Source: Bacillota bacterium (GTDB taxonomy: Bacteria; Bacillota; Clostridia; Acetivibrionales; DTU013). From it: DNA of 64,000 nucleotides. The notes under the pieces were generated by a model. The model did not search any database, was not told where the DNA came from, and saw only the letters and a program-made list of their open reading frames with translations. This document shows, in pieces, positions 25,279 through 33,953 of this stretch. Position numbers and translations under genes: made by a program. Positions within the stretch are counted from its first letter, which is position 1, and each line of letters begins with the position of its first letter. Location of the stretch: assembly GCA_023409735.1 (NCBI GenBank), contig JAEYRB010000059.1:1-64000 (forward strand), read 5' to 3'.

Positions 25279-25405
25279 CGAGTTTTTTGCTGTGTTGGAA
25301 GATCTGCATGAATAAAGCATATTTATCGGCACATTATCTTGACAATTGCAAGGATTACAAATGATATGAGCTATAATATTGAAATAAATAAGGTGGTATT
25401 TATAA

Positions 25406-25963
25406 ATGAAAGCAATACTCTCTGCTGACAGCAACTGGGGAATAGGAAATGAAGGAAAGCTGTTGCTGCACGTTCCTGAAGATATGAAGTATTTTAGGAG
25501 AATGACAACAGGAAAGATAGTTGTAATGGGAAGAGAGACCTTAGAATCCTTCCCGGGAAAGCAGCCGCTGAAAAATAGAATCAATATTGTGCTTAGCCGA
25601 AATGGCTATTTTGATTATGGCGTTGACCAAATGGCAACAGAGAAAAGGCGAGAGGGGATCGAAACCACCGACATTTTTGATGACCGTAGGCTGATAGTCT
25701 GCCGTTCATTGAAGGAACTCCATGAAAGGCTTAAGGAATACTGTGACGAGGATGTGTTTGTAATAGGAGGAGAATCGGTATACAAACAGCTGCTGCCTAA
25801 TTGTACAGAGGTATATGTGACCAAATTCAAACATGCTTTTACTGCAGATCGGCATTTTCCTAACCTTGACGAGCTGCAGGACTGGAGACTCGAGTCAGAA
25901 AGCGAGAGCTGCAATTATAATGGTATTGATTACAGTTTCTGTAAATATGTAAGAAATCTATAG
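25406..25963 (+). CDS. folA: Dihydrofolate reductase
   Basis: A 185-residue enzyme reducing dihydrofolate. Recognisable parts: NWGIGNEGKLLLHVPEDMKY (substrate and NADPH site), VVMGRETLESFPGKQPLKNR, and VFVIGGESVYKQLLP. It is slightly longer than usual (about 160) because of an insertion rich in charged residues at about 73-97 (QMATEKRREGIETTDIFDD). The ATG follows AAGGTGG. Works with thyA upstream. Confidence 0.93.
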   Translation: MKAILSADSNWGIGNEGKLLLHVPEDMKYFRRMTTGKIVVMGRETLESFPGKQPLKNRINIVLSRNGYFDYGVDQMATEKRREGIETTDIFDDRRLIVCRSLKELHERLKEYCDEDVFVIGGESVYKQLLPNCTEVYVTKFKHAFTADRHFPNLDELQDWRLESESESCNYNGIDYSFCKYVRNL

Positions 25964-26162
25964 CCACTATGTACAAGGTGAATAAGTGTTGATGTAGCTT
26001 AATACTATTGTGAACAGCAAAAGCTTTACTTGATATAAGGTGAGTAAATTTCACAGAGTGATAATTTTTCTACAGCCTACAAAATTTCATGAAATAATAA
26101 GAAGCGAAAAGAAATTTTTTTTGAACTATGTGATATAATGGGAATAAATGAATTGCTCATTG

Positions 26163-26186
26163 GGTGCATGTACAATGCATCTTTTT
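26163..26186 (+). terminator. Hairpin plus T-run before the PurF-like gene
   Basis: GGTGCAT, loop GTACA, ATGCATC, then TTTTTG. It lies 200 bases after folA and 136 before the PurF-like start, downstream of a TATAAT (26134-26139) that has no good -35. It may end folA transcripts or act as a leader attenuator; the sequence does not decide. The gap is 25964-26321. Confidence 0.55.
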
Positions 26187-26321
26187 GTTTTTAATTTTAA
26201 AGCATATTGACACAATGAGTTTTGTGGATAAAAATAATACAATATGGATTGCTAGAATAAATATTAATGCCTGCTATAAAAGTAAAATACAGGCATATAA
26301 GAAATGGGAAGGATTTTTTGT

Positions 26322-27725
26322 ATGGGCGGATTGTTTGGGGTTATTTCTAAAAAGGATTGTGTTATGGATCTATATTTCGGGACAGACTATCATTCTCATT
26401 TAGGAACTAGCCGTGGTGGAATGGCAGTATGGAAGGGAAATGGCTTTTCCAGATATATTCATAACATTGAAAATATTCAGTTCAGAGCTAAGTTTGAGAG
26501 CGATTTGGCTGATATGTCAGGCAATATGGGAATAGGCTGTATAAGCGATATGGAAGCTCAGCCCTTAACTGTTTGTTCACATCATGGACATTATGCCATT
26601 ACAACAGTAGGACGTATAAATAATATTGATGAGCTTGTTAAAAAGGCGTTTGATAAAAATTATACTCACTTTCTTGAAATGAGCAGGGGAGTAATCAACC
26701 CGACCGAAATGGTAGCAGCCATAATAGATCATGAGGATTCATTGAAGGAAGGCTTACTTAAGGTACAGGAGGAGATAGATGGCTCGTGTACACTTTTGCT
26801 GCTTACGCCTCATGGAATTTATGCTTCAAGAGATCGTCTGGGAAGAACGCCGTTAGTGATCGGAGAAAAGGACGACGCCGTTTGTGTATCATTTGAGTCA
26901 AGTGCTCTGCCTAATTTAGGGTATAAGGCAAAATACGAGCTTGGACCGGGTGAGATCGTTCTGATCAAGCCTGATCTGAGCTTTGAAGTGATTTCACCCG
27001 CAAAAAAGGAAATGAAGATATGCGCATTTTTGTGGGTCTATTATGGTTATCCTGCTTCATCCTATGAAGGCAAGAATGTTGAAATTATGCGCTATCGCAG
27101 CGGTGAAGCTCTAGCGAAAAATGATGATGCTGATATAGATATGGTTGCCGGAATACCGGATTCCGGAGTTGCCCATGCAGTAGGTTATTCAAATGAATCA
27201 GGAGTACCGTATGGCAGACCATTTGTAAAGTACACACCCACATGGGCGAGAAGCTTTATGCCGCAGGATCAGGAAATCAGAAACCTTGTGGCAAAAATGA
27301 AGCTTATTCCGATTCCTCAGCTGGTTGAAAACAAACGTATACTTTTCTGTGATGACTCCATAGTAAGAGGAACTCAGATGCGCGAGACAGTGGAGCTGCT
27401 CTACAGCCAGAAGGCAAAGGAGGTTCATATAAGGTCAGCGTGTCCTCCGCTGCTGTTTGGATGCAAATATTTGAATTTCTCAAGGTCACGTTCAGAAATG
27501 GATCTGATAACAAGGCAGGTCATTAAGGAGCTTGAAGGAGACAGTGCTGCATGTCTTGATGAGTATAGCGACCCTGATAGTAAGAAGTATGGGTGTATGC
27601 TGGAGTGTATAAGAAAGAGGCTCAATTTTACAAGCCTGAAATTTCAAAGGCTGGATGATATGCTCGAAGCAATAGGAATATCACCTGAAAATGTATGCAC
27701 CTATTGCTGGAATGGAAGAGGATAA
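26322..27725 (+). CDS. Amidophosphoribosyltransferase-like protein without catalytic Cys
   Basis: A 467-residue PurF homologue. The N-terminal glutaminase-fold domain is present (TDYHSHLGTSRGGMAV, GNMGIGCISD), but the mature N-terminus reads (M)GGLFGVI where PurF has CG(I/V)FGI, so the nucleophile Cys1 is replaced by Gly. The phosphoribosyltransferase domain is complete: RILFCDDSIVRGTQ. The Cys residues that hold the Fe-S cluster in Bacillus PurF seem kept (CAFLWVYYG, FGCKYLNF, CTYC). I chose the ATG at 26322, after GGGAAGG; an ATG six codons earlier lies over that site. It may be ammonia-dependent or have another role. Confidence 0.85.
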   Translation: MGGLFGVISKKDCVMDLYFGTDYHSHLGTSRGGMAVWKGNGFSRYIHNIENIQFRAKFESDLADMSGNMGIGCISDMEAQPLTVCSHHGHYAITTVGRINNIDELVKKAFDKNYTHFLEMSRGVINPTEMVAAIIDHEDSLKEGLLKVQEEIDGSCTLLLLTPHGIYASRDRLGRTPLVIGEKDDAVCVSFESSALPNLGYKAKYELGPGEIVLIKPDLSFEVISPAKKEMKICAFLWVYYGYPASSYEGKNVEIMRYRSGEALAKNDDADIDMVAGIPDSGVAHAVGYSNESGVPYGRPFVKYTPTWARSFMPQDQEIRNLVAKMKLIPIPQLVENKRILFCDDSIVRGTQMRETVELLYSQKAKEVHIRSACPPLLFGCKYLNFSRSRSEMDLITRQVIKELEGDSAACLDEYSDPDSKKYGCMLECIRKRLNFTSLKFQRLDDMLEAIGISPENVCTYCWNGRG

Positions 27726-27773
27726 GGGTACTGCTAAGATAAATACGCGAAATTGCTGTTTACAGCAGAATAA

Positions 27774-27806
27774 TCGGACCGGGAGCTTATAGCTCCCGAA
27801 GTCCGA
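27774..27806. other. Strong hairpin after the PurF-like gene
   Basis: TCGGAC-c-GGGAGCT / AGCTCCC-gaa-GTCCGA with a three-base loop. There is no T-run, so it may be a transcript-stabilising hairpin. A smaller GCTGTttACAGC hairpin lies just before it. Confidence 0.45.
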
Positions 27807-27934
27807 TGAATGTAGTTCATACAAACTTCTTGACGATACCACTGATTATAGGTTAGAATATTATTGCTTAAGCTAATACATCATAAAATATTGCTTGATG
27901 TATCATACCTTAAGTAGCAAACAACTGAAAGCAT

Positions 27935-27980
27935 GGGGGTGTAGCTCACCTGGGAGAGCGAGTTGTCGGATGTGCAACCC
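27935..27980 (+). pseudogene. Truncated tRNA-Ala copy
   Basis: 26 bases (27935-27960) are identical to the 5' half of the intact tRNA-Ala 116 bases downstream: acceptor strand and D-arm. An arm GTTGT-CGGATGT-GCAAC follows, which lacks the required U33, and then the sequence turns into an A-rich stretch without a T-arm. It cannot be a working tRNA. Confidence 0.75.
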
Positions 27981-28050
27981 CAAAGAAAAAAGAAAAATGG
28001 AAATGGCAAAAAGCCGGGAAACTGCATGAATAAAGGGTTTTCCAATATAT

Positions 28051-28126
<76 letters not shown>

Positions 28127-28149
28127 AAATTTACCAAATAAACGAAAAG

Positions 28150-28178
28150 CCATAAGGCCAAAGACTTTATGGTTTTTT
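28150..28178 (+). terminator. Terminator of the tRNA-Ala gene
   Basis: CCATAAGG, loop CCAAAGA, CTTTATGG (one wobble pair), then TTTTTT. Placed 24 bases after the tRNA. Confidence 0.8.
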
Positions 28179-28285
28179 CATACCCTAAAGATCGGACACT
28201 TGATAGAACAGAGTTATGAGGTGAAATAAGACCCGTACAAAGGCATGGTCATAGGCTTGATTATTGAACCGTATCGTCGATATGT

Positions 28286-28332
28286 AAAAGCTGAGAGGCA
28301 TTGTTGTAATGACAATGCTTCTCAGCTTTTTA
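28286..28332 (+). terminator. Long hairpin terminator
   Basis: AAAAGCTGAGAgGCATTGT and ACAATGCtTCTCAGCTTTT form a long stem with one mismatch, followed by T residues. It isolates the tRNA region from the helicase remnant. No gene lies between 28179 and 28422. Confidence 0.75.
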
Positions 28333-28422
28333 GGTAATAGAAGTAAGAAGTACAGATTGTAACAATTTACCTAAGGTGATACAATATATGTAAATTCGAC
28401 AAATCAGATTGGATTGACATAA

Positions 28423-29417
28423 ATGAGTGTAAATGATAAAGAAATAGAAAAGGCTATAGAAATACTTGACGCATGGCTGACTGAAGAAGTACTGTCTCCA
28501 CAGGCTATTCCAACAGCAAGAGACTTACAACCACTAAGACGTGAAATGATACACTTCAATGAATCTAAAGAGCCTTGGTGTGACACTAAGTTTATAAAGA
28601 GAAAAAATGAAAAATCAGTATATTGGATGGTGTACTTAGGACAAATCGATCTGCGAAAAAGTATTAAGCATATTCTTGAAATGTTTCCTGATGAGTATGC
28701 CAGCGAAAAAGTAGTTGTTAAAGGAAATACAACATTAGCAGTTGTAGTATTAGATGAACAAGGTACACTAGTTCCGGAAAACAATTTTTTATCAAGCTTC
28801 GCATGGGGATATGGGAAAGTACTCAATAATCAATTGAATGAGCTTGCTAATTTTGAAAAAGCCAGCGTGCTATTACAAACATAATAGTAGAGCATCTTAC
28901 AAAACAGAATAATGATGGAGAAATACTTCCGGTAAAATATTCTGATATTCAAACATTGATTGAATGGCTGATAAATAAATTGAATATACCTAAAGACGAG
29001 ATCTCATCTGGATTTACGGTCAGGGTTCCACAGTTTTCTTACAAGAAAGCTCCCCAGCCTGAATTGCTTAATAGCTTTTTTATTGATGACCTAATTAATG
29101 TGAAAAAAGCACTCTGCAATAAAAAAACAGGTAAAGCTTTATCTTTATACATGGAAATAGATCAACCAAAACCCCGAAAAGATATCAATAAGGATAAAGA
29201 ATTACTTTCTCAGATATTATCACCACAACATATTCCACTAGCCAGATGGCCTGGGAAAGGCAAACATCAGTTATATTTGATGCAACAAGCTGCTGTAAAT
29301 CATGTAGCATATGAGCTTCAGGTTAGCGGTATTAACAAGGTTATAATTGAAGTCTTTCAGAGTGATGAAGGCATAATTGAGACAAGAGATTATATAAAAA
29401 GAATACTTGATGAGTGA
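28423..29417 (+). pseudogene. Frameshifted and truncated helicase-like protein (N-terminal part)
   Basis: Two 153-codon frames are pieces of one gene. The first (28423-28884) begins MSVNDKEIEKAIEILDAWLT and stops after KASVLLQT. In the next frame, coding-like sequence begins around 28866 (RAITNIIVEHLTKQNNDGE) and continues to 29417, so a single frameshift near 28860-28880 splits it. The second part has LSPQHIPLARWPGKGKHQLY and QQAAVNHVAYEL, which I recognise as the stretch just before Walker A in a group of large superfamily 1 (DNA2/NAM7-like) helicases. The ATP site itself (GPPGTGKT) and everything after it are gone, with about 35 foreign or joined residues before the stop. It should be non-functional. 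Confidence 0.7.
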
Positions 29418-29476
29418 AACATTTGTATTTATGGGTGTGTTCAAAAATGATGGATGCTTATGGGAGGCGGAAAGTT

Positions 29477-29929
29477 ATGGAGTTAATATTTACAGACGGT
29501 AAGGATGAGAGATTTATAAATCTGTGCCGTGAGTTGGATGATCTCCTGAATGAAATTGTAGGTGGAGAAAAGCAAAGAGACAAATATAATCAGTACAATA
29601 CTCTTGTAGATATTCATGATGTAATATTGGTTATTGAGGACGGTCAAGTCGTTGGCTGTGGCAGTTTTAAAAGTTACCATGAGAATGTGGCAGAGGTAAA
29701 GCGGGTCTTTGTGAGAAAGGAATATAGAAGAAAAGGTGTCGCAAAGTTTATCATGGAAGCTTTGGAGCAAAAGGCAAGGGATAACGGATATTCGAAATTG
29801 ATACTTGAAACAGGAAATATTCTGAAAGCAGCAATGCAATTATATGGCGACATTGGCTATGAGGTTATAGAAAATTATGGACAGTATGCAGATATGCCTG
29901 AATCTGTATGTATGGCAAAGCTGCTATAA
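29477..29929 (+). CDS. GNAT-family N-acetyltransferase
   Basis: A 150-residue acetyltransferase. The acetyl-CoA binding motif A is VKRVFVRKEYRRKGVAKFIM (about 72-91, with RRKGVA), followed by YSKLILETGNILKAAMQLY and GYEVIENYGQYADMPESVC. I start it at the ATG at 29477, with GGGAGG nine bases upstream; the longer frame overlaps the helicase remnant. The acceptor substrate is unknown; related proteins act on small amines or antibiotics. It ends 34 bases before the dehydrogenase gene. Confidence 0.88.
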   Translation: MELIFTDGKDERFINLCRELDDLLNEIVGGEKQRDKYNQYNTLVDIHDVILVIEDGQVVGCGSFKSYHENVAEVKRVFVRKEYRRKGVAKFIMEALEQKARDNGYSKLILETGNILKAAMQLYGDIGYEVIENYGQYADMPESVCMAKLL

Positions 29930-29963
29930 GATACTGATTCCAGCAGGGGGTGTATTTGTTTTT

Positions 29964-30713
29964 ATGAATCAAATCGAAAAAGGCCTAAAAGGTAAGATTG
30001 CTGTCGTTACCGGAGCGGGACGTGGAATTGGGAAAGCAATCGCCATTGCTTATGCAAAGGCAGGAGCTGGTGTGGTATGCGCTGCACGGACATCGTCTGA
30101 AATTGAGAAAACTGCAAATAAAATATCAGGTTTAGGTGAAAAGGCTTTTGCAGTAAAAACTGATGTTACCTGTGTTGAATCAGTTAATAATATGTTTGAG
30201 AGAGCTGTTGAGTATTTTGGAGGTATCGATATACTGGTTATCAATGCTGGTGCCAATTATGACAGGAAAGCAGTTGAAGACAGCAATTTGGATAACTGGA
30301 AGAGAACCTTGGATGTAAATCTATTGGGTGCATACTATTGTGCGCATTCAGCCATACCATTTCTCAAGCAACGTGGTGCGGGAAAGATAATCACCATCGG
30401 TTCAGGACTTGGGCACCGTGGATATGCAAGTGGGTCGGCATATTCCTGTTCCAAAGCTGGTTTGTGGATGCTGACGCGTATATTGGCACAGGAGCTTATG
30501 CAATACAATATTAGTGTGAATGAACTGATTCCAGGGCCTGTTCAAACCTCGATTGATGATAATTTTAAAACAGATAATGGAAAAGTTAAGGCAATGGATA
30601 GTGAATGGCATAAACAGCCGGAAGATGTCGTTCCTCTTGCCTTGTTTCTGGCAACCCAACCTGATATCGGGCCGACTGCACAAAGCTTCAGCTTGATGCA
30701 TAGGGATAATTAG
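29964..30713 (+). CDS. Short-chain dehydrogenase/reductase
   Basis: A 249-residue SDR oxidoreductase. The nucleotide motif is TGAGRGIG (16-23), the structural motif NAGA is at 94-97, and the catalytic residues are Asn119, Ser147, Tyr160 and Lys164 (YSCSK). The C-terminal PGPVQTSIDDNF loop fits the substrate lid. Start ATG at 29964, with GCAGGGGG some 12 bases upstream. Arg and Ser after strand 2 (AARTSSE) suggest NADP(H). The substrate cannot be inferred. The C-terminus is close to normal length. Confidence 0.88.
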   Translation: MNQIEKGLKGKIAVVTGAGRGIGKAIAIAYAKAGAGVVCAARTSSEIEKTANKISGLGEKAFAVKTDVTCVESVNNMFERAVEYFGGIDILVINAGANYDRKAVEDSNLDNWKRTLDVNLLGAYYCAHSAIPFLKQRGAGKIITIGSGLGHRGYASGSAYSCSKAGLWMLTRILAQELMQYNISVNELIPGPVQTSIDDNFKTDNGKVKAMDSEWHKQPEDVVPLALFLATQPDIGPTAQSFSLMHRDN

Positions 30714-30766
30714 TGAACACCCACATGCAAGCAAATATTATTACGAATTCAGATTGAATGGCAGGT

Positions 30767-30868
30767 TTGTATGAAACATTAATCATTAGTGGTTCTCCAA
30801 GAAAAAATGGAGATTCAATGACCTTGGTAAATGAAATGTTGAAAAATGGTGCACTTATTGCAAGTTAG
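30767..30868 (+). pseudogene. Flavodoxin-like / NADPH-dependent FMN reductase fragment
   Basis: 33 codons from a TTG: ETLIISGSPRKNGDSMTLVN is the FMN-phosphate loop that opens NADPH-dependent FMN reductases and multimeric flavodoxins. The frame stops at TAG after LIAS. The remaining 130 or more residues of such an enzyme are missing. Confidence 0.7.
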
Positions 30869-30927
30869 GTTATGCTGAGGTGAAAAGAGATAAGGAATTT
30901 GTTTATTACAAAAAGAATTTGCTGTGA
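30844..30927 (+). pseudogene. C-terminal fragment of a GNAT-like acetyltransferase
   Basis: Another frame overlapping the previous fragment encodes LGYAEVKRDKEFVYYKKNLL and then stops. LGY-EV-RD-EFVYY-K is the usual end of GNAT acetyltransferases. There is no start and no catalytic part. Confidence 0.4.
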
Positions 30928-30966
30928 TGAATTAAAACCGTTTGTGACTACATAGTACATGAAAAG

Positions 30967-30998
30967 AAGGTCAGAATGAAAAATGCTCTGGCCTTTTT
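30967..30998 (+). terminator. Terminator-like hairpin
   Basis: AAGGTCAGA and TCTGGCCTT (one wobble pair), loop of 11, then TTTTT into CG. It marks the end of the remnant block. Confidence 0.65.
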
Positions 30999-31129
30999 CG
31001 ATTGTTTGGTACAGGAAATGACTCCACTCATACAGAATTGTAAGATGAACATGGTAATATTGTAAGGATAATCGATGGCAGCAAACAATAATAGTAAACT
31101 TTACAATAACAAAAAATGGAGGTTCCACT

Positions 31130-31235
31130 ATGTCTGTGTTGGTGTTAAACAATCAAAAAAATATATGGTTCAAAGAATGGCGGCGGCACATCCACTGCGT
31201 TGAACGGGTTAGCCTTGAGATACTATGTCTTATAA
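31130..31235 (+). pseudogene. Second flavodoxin-like reductase remnant (frameshifted)
   Basis: ATG preceded by ATGGAGG begins MSVLVLNNQKN. In another frame GSKNGGGTSTALNGLALRYY continues, ending at a TAA. Together they read like the N-terminus (VLVLNGSPKKNGGTSTAL) of flavodoxin-like reductases broken by a frameshift. Nothing of the rest remains. Confidence 0.6.
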
Positions 31236-31348
31236 ATAAATGTCAATATTGACAGAGCTAAATTCAAGAAAGATACTTGCTATCTATTTTAGCAAATATT
31301 AAGATGGATATTGGGTATAAGCAATTCTATAACTTAGGAGGATTTATG

Positions 31349-33772
31349 ATGAACAAGTGGCAAAGGATTAAGTTTCAACCGAATTTACCTTTGGGTGAAA
31401 AGGGTGAGAGGGTCACAGCATCCAAAGCACATATAGAGCTATCAAAGAACGCAGCTAAAGAAGGAATGGTTCTTCTGAAAAATAACCAGAAAGTCCTGCC
31501 ATTGAATAAAGGCTCCAAAGTTGCATTGTTTGGGAAAGGCAGCTTTGACTATGTAAAGGGTGGCGGAGGCAGCGGTGATGTCACAGTTGAGTATATTGTC
31601 AATCTTTATGATGGAATGAAGGCCTTAAAGGGACATGTCAGCATTTTTGAAGAGTTATCTGATTTTTATCGTGAAAACGTCAAAAACCAGTATGCAAGCG
31701 GAGCCGTTCCAGGAATGACAGCTGAGCCTGCCGTTCCGGAAGATTTGCTGAAGAAGGCCCGTGCATATACAGACACAGCAGTTATTACTATCTGTCGCTA
31801 CTCCGGAGAAGGATGGGATCGGAAAAGTATTGTAGCTACAAAAAATAAAAACCTATGGGAGCATGAAAACTACCTTACAAAAAAATCTGCAGAGCTATTT
31901 GAAAACGGTGACTTCTATCTTACATCTGCAGAAACAAATATGGTGAGTTTAGTCAAGGACCATTTCCCTAAAGTAATTGTTGTAATGAATGTGGGAGGTA
32001 TGGTGGATACTTCTTGGTTTGTTAATGAAGATAAAATACAATCCGTACTGATGGCATGGCAGGGTGGTATGGAAGGAGGAATGGCAGCGGCAGAGCTTAT
32101 CTGCGGTTTTGGCAGCCCTTCAGGGAAATTATCGGATACCTTTGCAAAAAGGTTAGAAGACTATCCATCAACATACAATTTTCATGAATCAGAAGACTAT
32201 GTAGATTATACCGAGGATATCTATGTTGGATATCGATATTTTGAGACTATTCCGGGGGCAGCTGATAAAGTGAACTATCCTTTTGGATTTGGCCTGTCTT
32301 ATACAAGCTTTCACTGGTCCGTTGCTTGCGCAGAAGAACAAAATGGAATAATACGAGTGCAGGTTAACGTAACAAATACAGGATGCTTTGAAGGCAAGGA
32401 GGTTATACAGATTTATGCAGGAGCACCACAGGGACTTCTTGGCAAACCAGTAAAAAGTCTGGTAGCCTTCCAGAAAACTCGCTTATTAAAGGTTGGTGAA
32501 AGCCAACTGTTGAATCTTGAGTTCTCAGTCAACGCCATGGCCTCCTATGATGATTTGGGTAAGGTTAAAAAATCTGCCTATGTATTAGAAGCCGGCGAGT
32601 ATGTATTTTATGTTGGCAATTCAGTGCGTGACGTTGAAAAACTCGACTTTGTTTATTCAGTTACACAAAATAGGGTCGTTGAACAACTCAGTGAAAAAAT
32701 TGCACCAACTTCATTGAAAGCAAGAATGTTGGCTGATGGCAGCTTCGAACAGCTTACATTAAAAGAAGCGAATGACCCCAATGCCTGCGGCTTTGAAAAA
32801 AAATCAGCAGAAATGATGGAAGGTTATACTCCGGTAGTTCGGGCCAGGCAGAGCTATCAGCTGTGGAAGGAACCATTTAAGAAGGGAATTCGTACTTTTA
32901 ATGAGGTTGCTGAGGGTAAGATGACAGTAGATGAATTCTTGGCGCAGATGACAGATGATGAAGTAGCTCACTTATTAGGTGGCCAACCAAATACGGGAGT
33001 TGCAAATACTTTTGGTTATGGTAATATGCCGGAATATGGCATTCCAAATGTCATGACTGCTGATGGACCGGCCGGACTTCGCATTGCTCCTCAGTGTGGT
33101 GTAAACACAACCGCTTGGCCTTGTGCGACCTTGCTTGCTTGCACCTGGGACACAGGTGTTGTTTGTGAAGTTGGAGAGGCTGGAGCTGAGGAGGTTAAGG
33201 AAAATAACATTGCAGTTTGGTTAACACCTGCAATTAATATTCATAGAAGTCCATTGTGCGGACGTAACTTTGAATACTATTCTGAAGATCCATTCCTGAC
33301 AGGTAAGATGGCTTCTGCCATGGTAAAGGGTATTCAATCCCAGCATATTGGTGCCACGGTTAAACATTTTGCTTTAAATAACAAAGAAACGAACAGAAAG
33401 AATAGCGATTCCAGAGTATCGGAAAGAGCAGCAAGAGAGATATACTTAAAGGCTTTTGAAATCGTAGTTAAAGAAGCAAATCCATGGAGCATCATGTCCT
33501 CATATAATATTATTAATGGTCAACGAGCATCAGAGAACAGAGAATTATTAGAAGACATATTAAGAGGCGAATGGGGCTGGAAGGGCATGGTAACTACAGA
33601 TTGGTGGACCTGCGGAGAACATTATAAAGAAACTAAAGCCGGAAATGATGCCAAAATGGCTTGTGGCTATCCGGAACGCTTGCTTAAAGCCAAAGAATTA
33701 GGTCTTATTTCCAGAGAAGAAATGGATATTTGCGCAGGCAGGATCCTTGAATTGATTTTGAAAGTGGAGTGA
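31349..33772 (+). CDS. GH3 glycoside hydrolase with reversed domain order
   Basis: An 807-residue cytoplasmic enzyme (no signal peptide). The usual GH3 order is swapped: the C-domain comes first (about 30-300: SKNAAKEGMVLLKNN, GKGSFDYVKGGGGSGDV), then a fibronectin III-like part (about 320-430), and the TIM-barrel domain last (about 520-800). The barrel holds DGPAGLR, NIHRSPLCGRNFEYYSEDP, KHFALNNKETNR and GMVTTDWW, where Asp751 is the likely nucleophile. This arrangement is known from rumen and clostridial beta-glucosidases. Activity is probably on beta-glucosides or beta-xylosides of imported oligosaccharides. Start at the second of two adjacent ATGs, seven bases after AGGAGG. Confidence 0.9.
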   Translation: MNKWQRIKFQPNLPLGEKGERVTASKAHIELSKNAAKEGMVLLKNNQKVLPLNKGSKVALFGKGSFDYVKGGGGSGDVTVEYIVNLYDGMKALKGHVSIFEELSDFYRENVKNQYASGAVPGMTAEPAVPEDLLKKARAYTDTAVITICRYSGEGWDRKSIVATKNKNLWEHENYLTKKSAELFENGDFYLTSAETNMVSLVKDHFPKVIVVMNVGGMVDTSWFVNEDKIQSVLMAWQGGMEGGMAAAELICGFGSPSGKLSDTFAKRLEDYPSTYNFHESEDYVDYTEDIYVGYRYFETIPGAADKVNYPFGFGLSYTSFHWSVACAEEQNGIIRVQVNVTNTGCFEGKEVIQIYAGAPQGLLGKPVKSLVAFQKTRLLKVGESQLLNLEFSVNAMASYDDLGKVKKSAYVLEAGEYVFYVGNSVRDVEKLDFVYSVTQNRVVEQLSEKIAPTSLKARMLADGSFEQLTLKEANDPNACGFEKKSAEMMEGYTPVVRARQSYQLWKEPFKKGIRTFNEVAEGKMTVDEFLAQMTDDEVAHLLGGQPNTGVANTFGYGNMPEYGIPNVMTADGPAGLRIAPQCGVNTTAWPCATLLACTWDTGVVCEVGEAGAEEVKENNIAVWLTPAINIHRSPLCGRNFEYYSEDPFLTGKMASAMVKGIQSQHIGATVKHFALNNKETNRKNSDSRVSERAAREIYLKAFEIVVKEANPWSIMSSYNIINGQRASENRELLEDILRGEWGWKGMVTTDWWTCGEHYKETKAGNDAKMACGYPERLLKAKELGLISREEMDICAGRILELILKVE

Positions 33773-33867
33773 TGTTAAGAGCATTAAGTACTAATGCATT
33801 TGAGGGGATTTTTATATGTTCACTTTTTTAAGGTGGCATATGCAAATTTAAGACCTTTCTTGGAAAA

Positions 33868-33900
33868 GAGCAGAGTATCTTTTGATAAAATACTCTGCTC
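33868..33900. terminator. Hairpin between convergent GH3 genes
   Basis: GAGCAGAGTAT and ATACTCTGCTC form a perfect 11-base-pair stem. It lies in the 181-base gap between two convergent genes, so it may stop transcripts from both sides, though T-runs are short. Confidence 0.6.
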
Positions 33901-33953
33901 GCAAATGCATATGATCTATTAAATTGGAAATGAGGTTAACACTCAAAAATTAC

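Noticed and set aside
26134..26186. Purine riboswitch before the PurF-like gene
   Set aside because: Only a short hairpin with T-run is present; no three-way junction or conserved purine-aptamer bases are seen.
28423..29417. An intact two-gene defence or helicase system
   Set aside because: The two frames join into one protein by a single frameshift and the ATPase motifs are missing, so it is a remnant.
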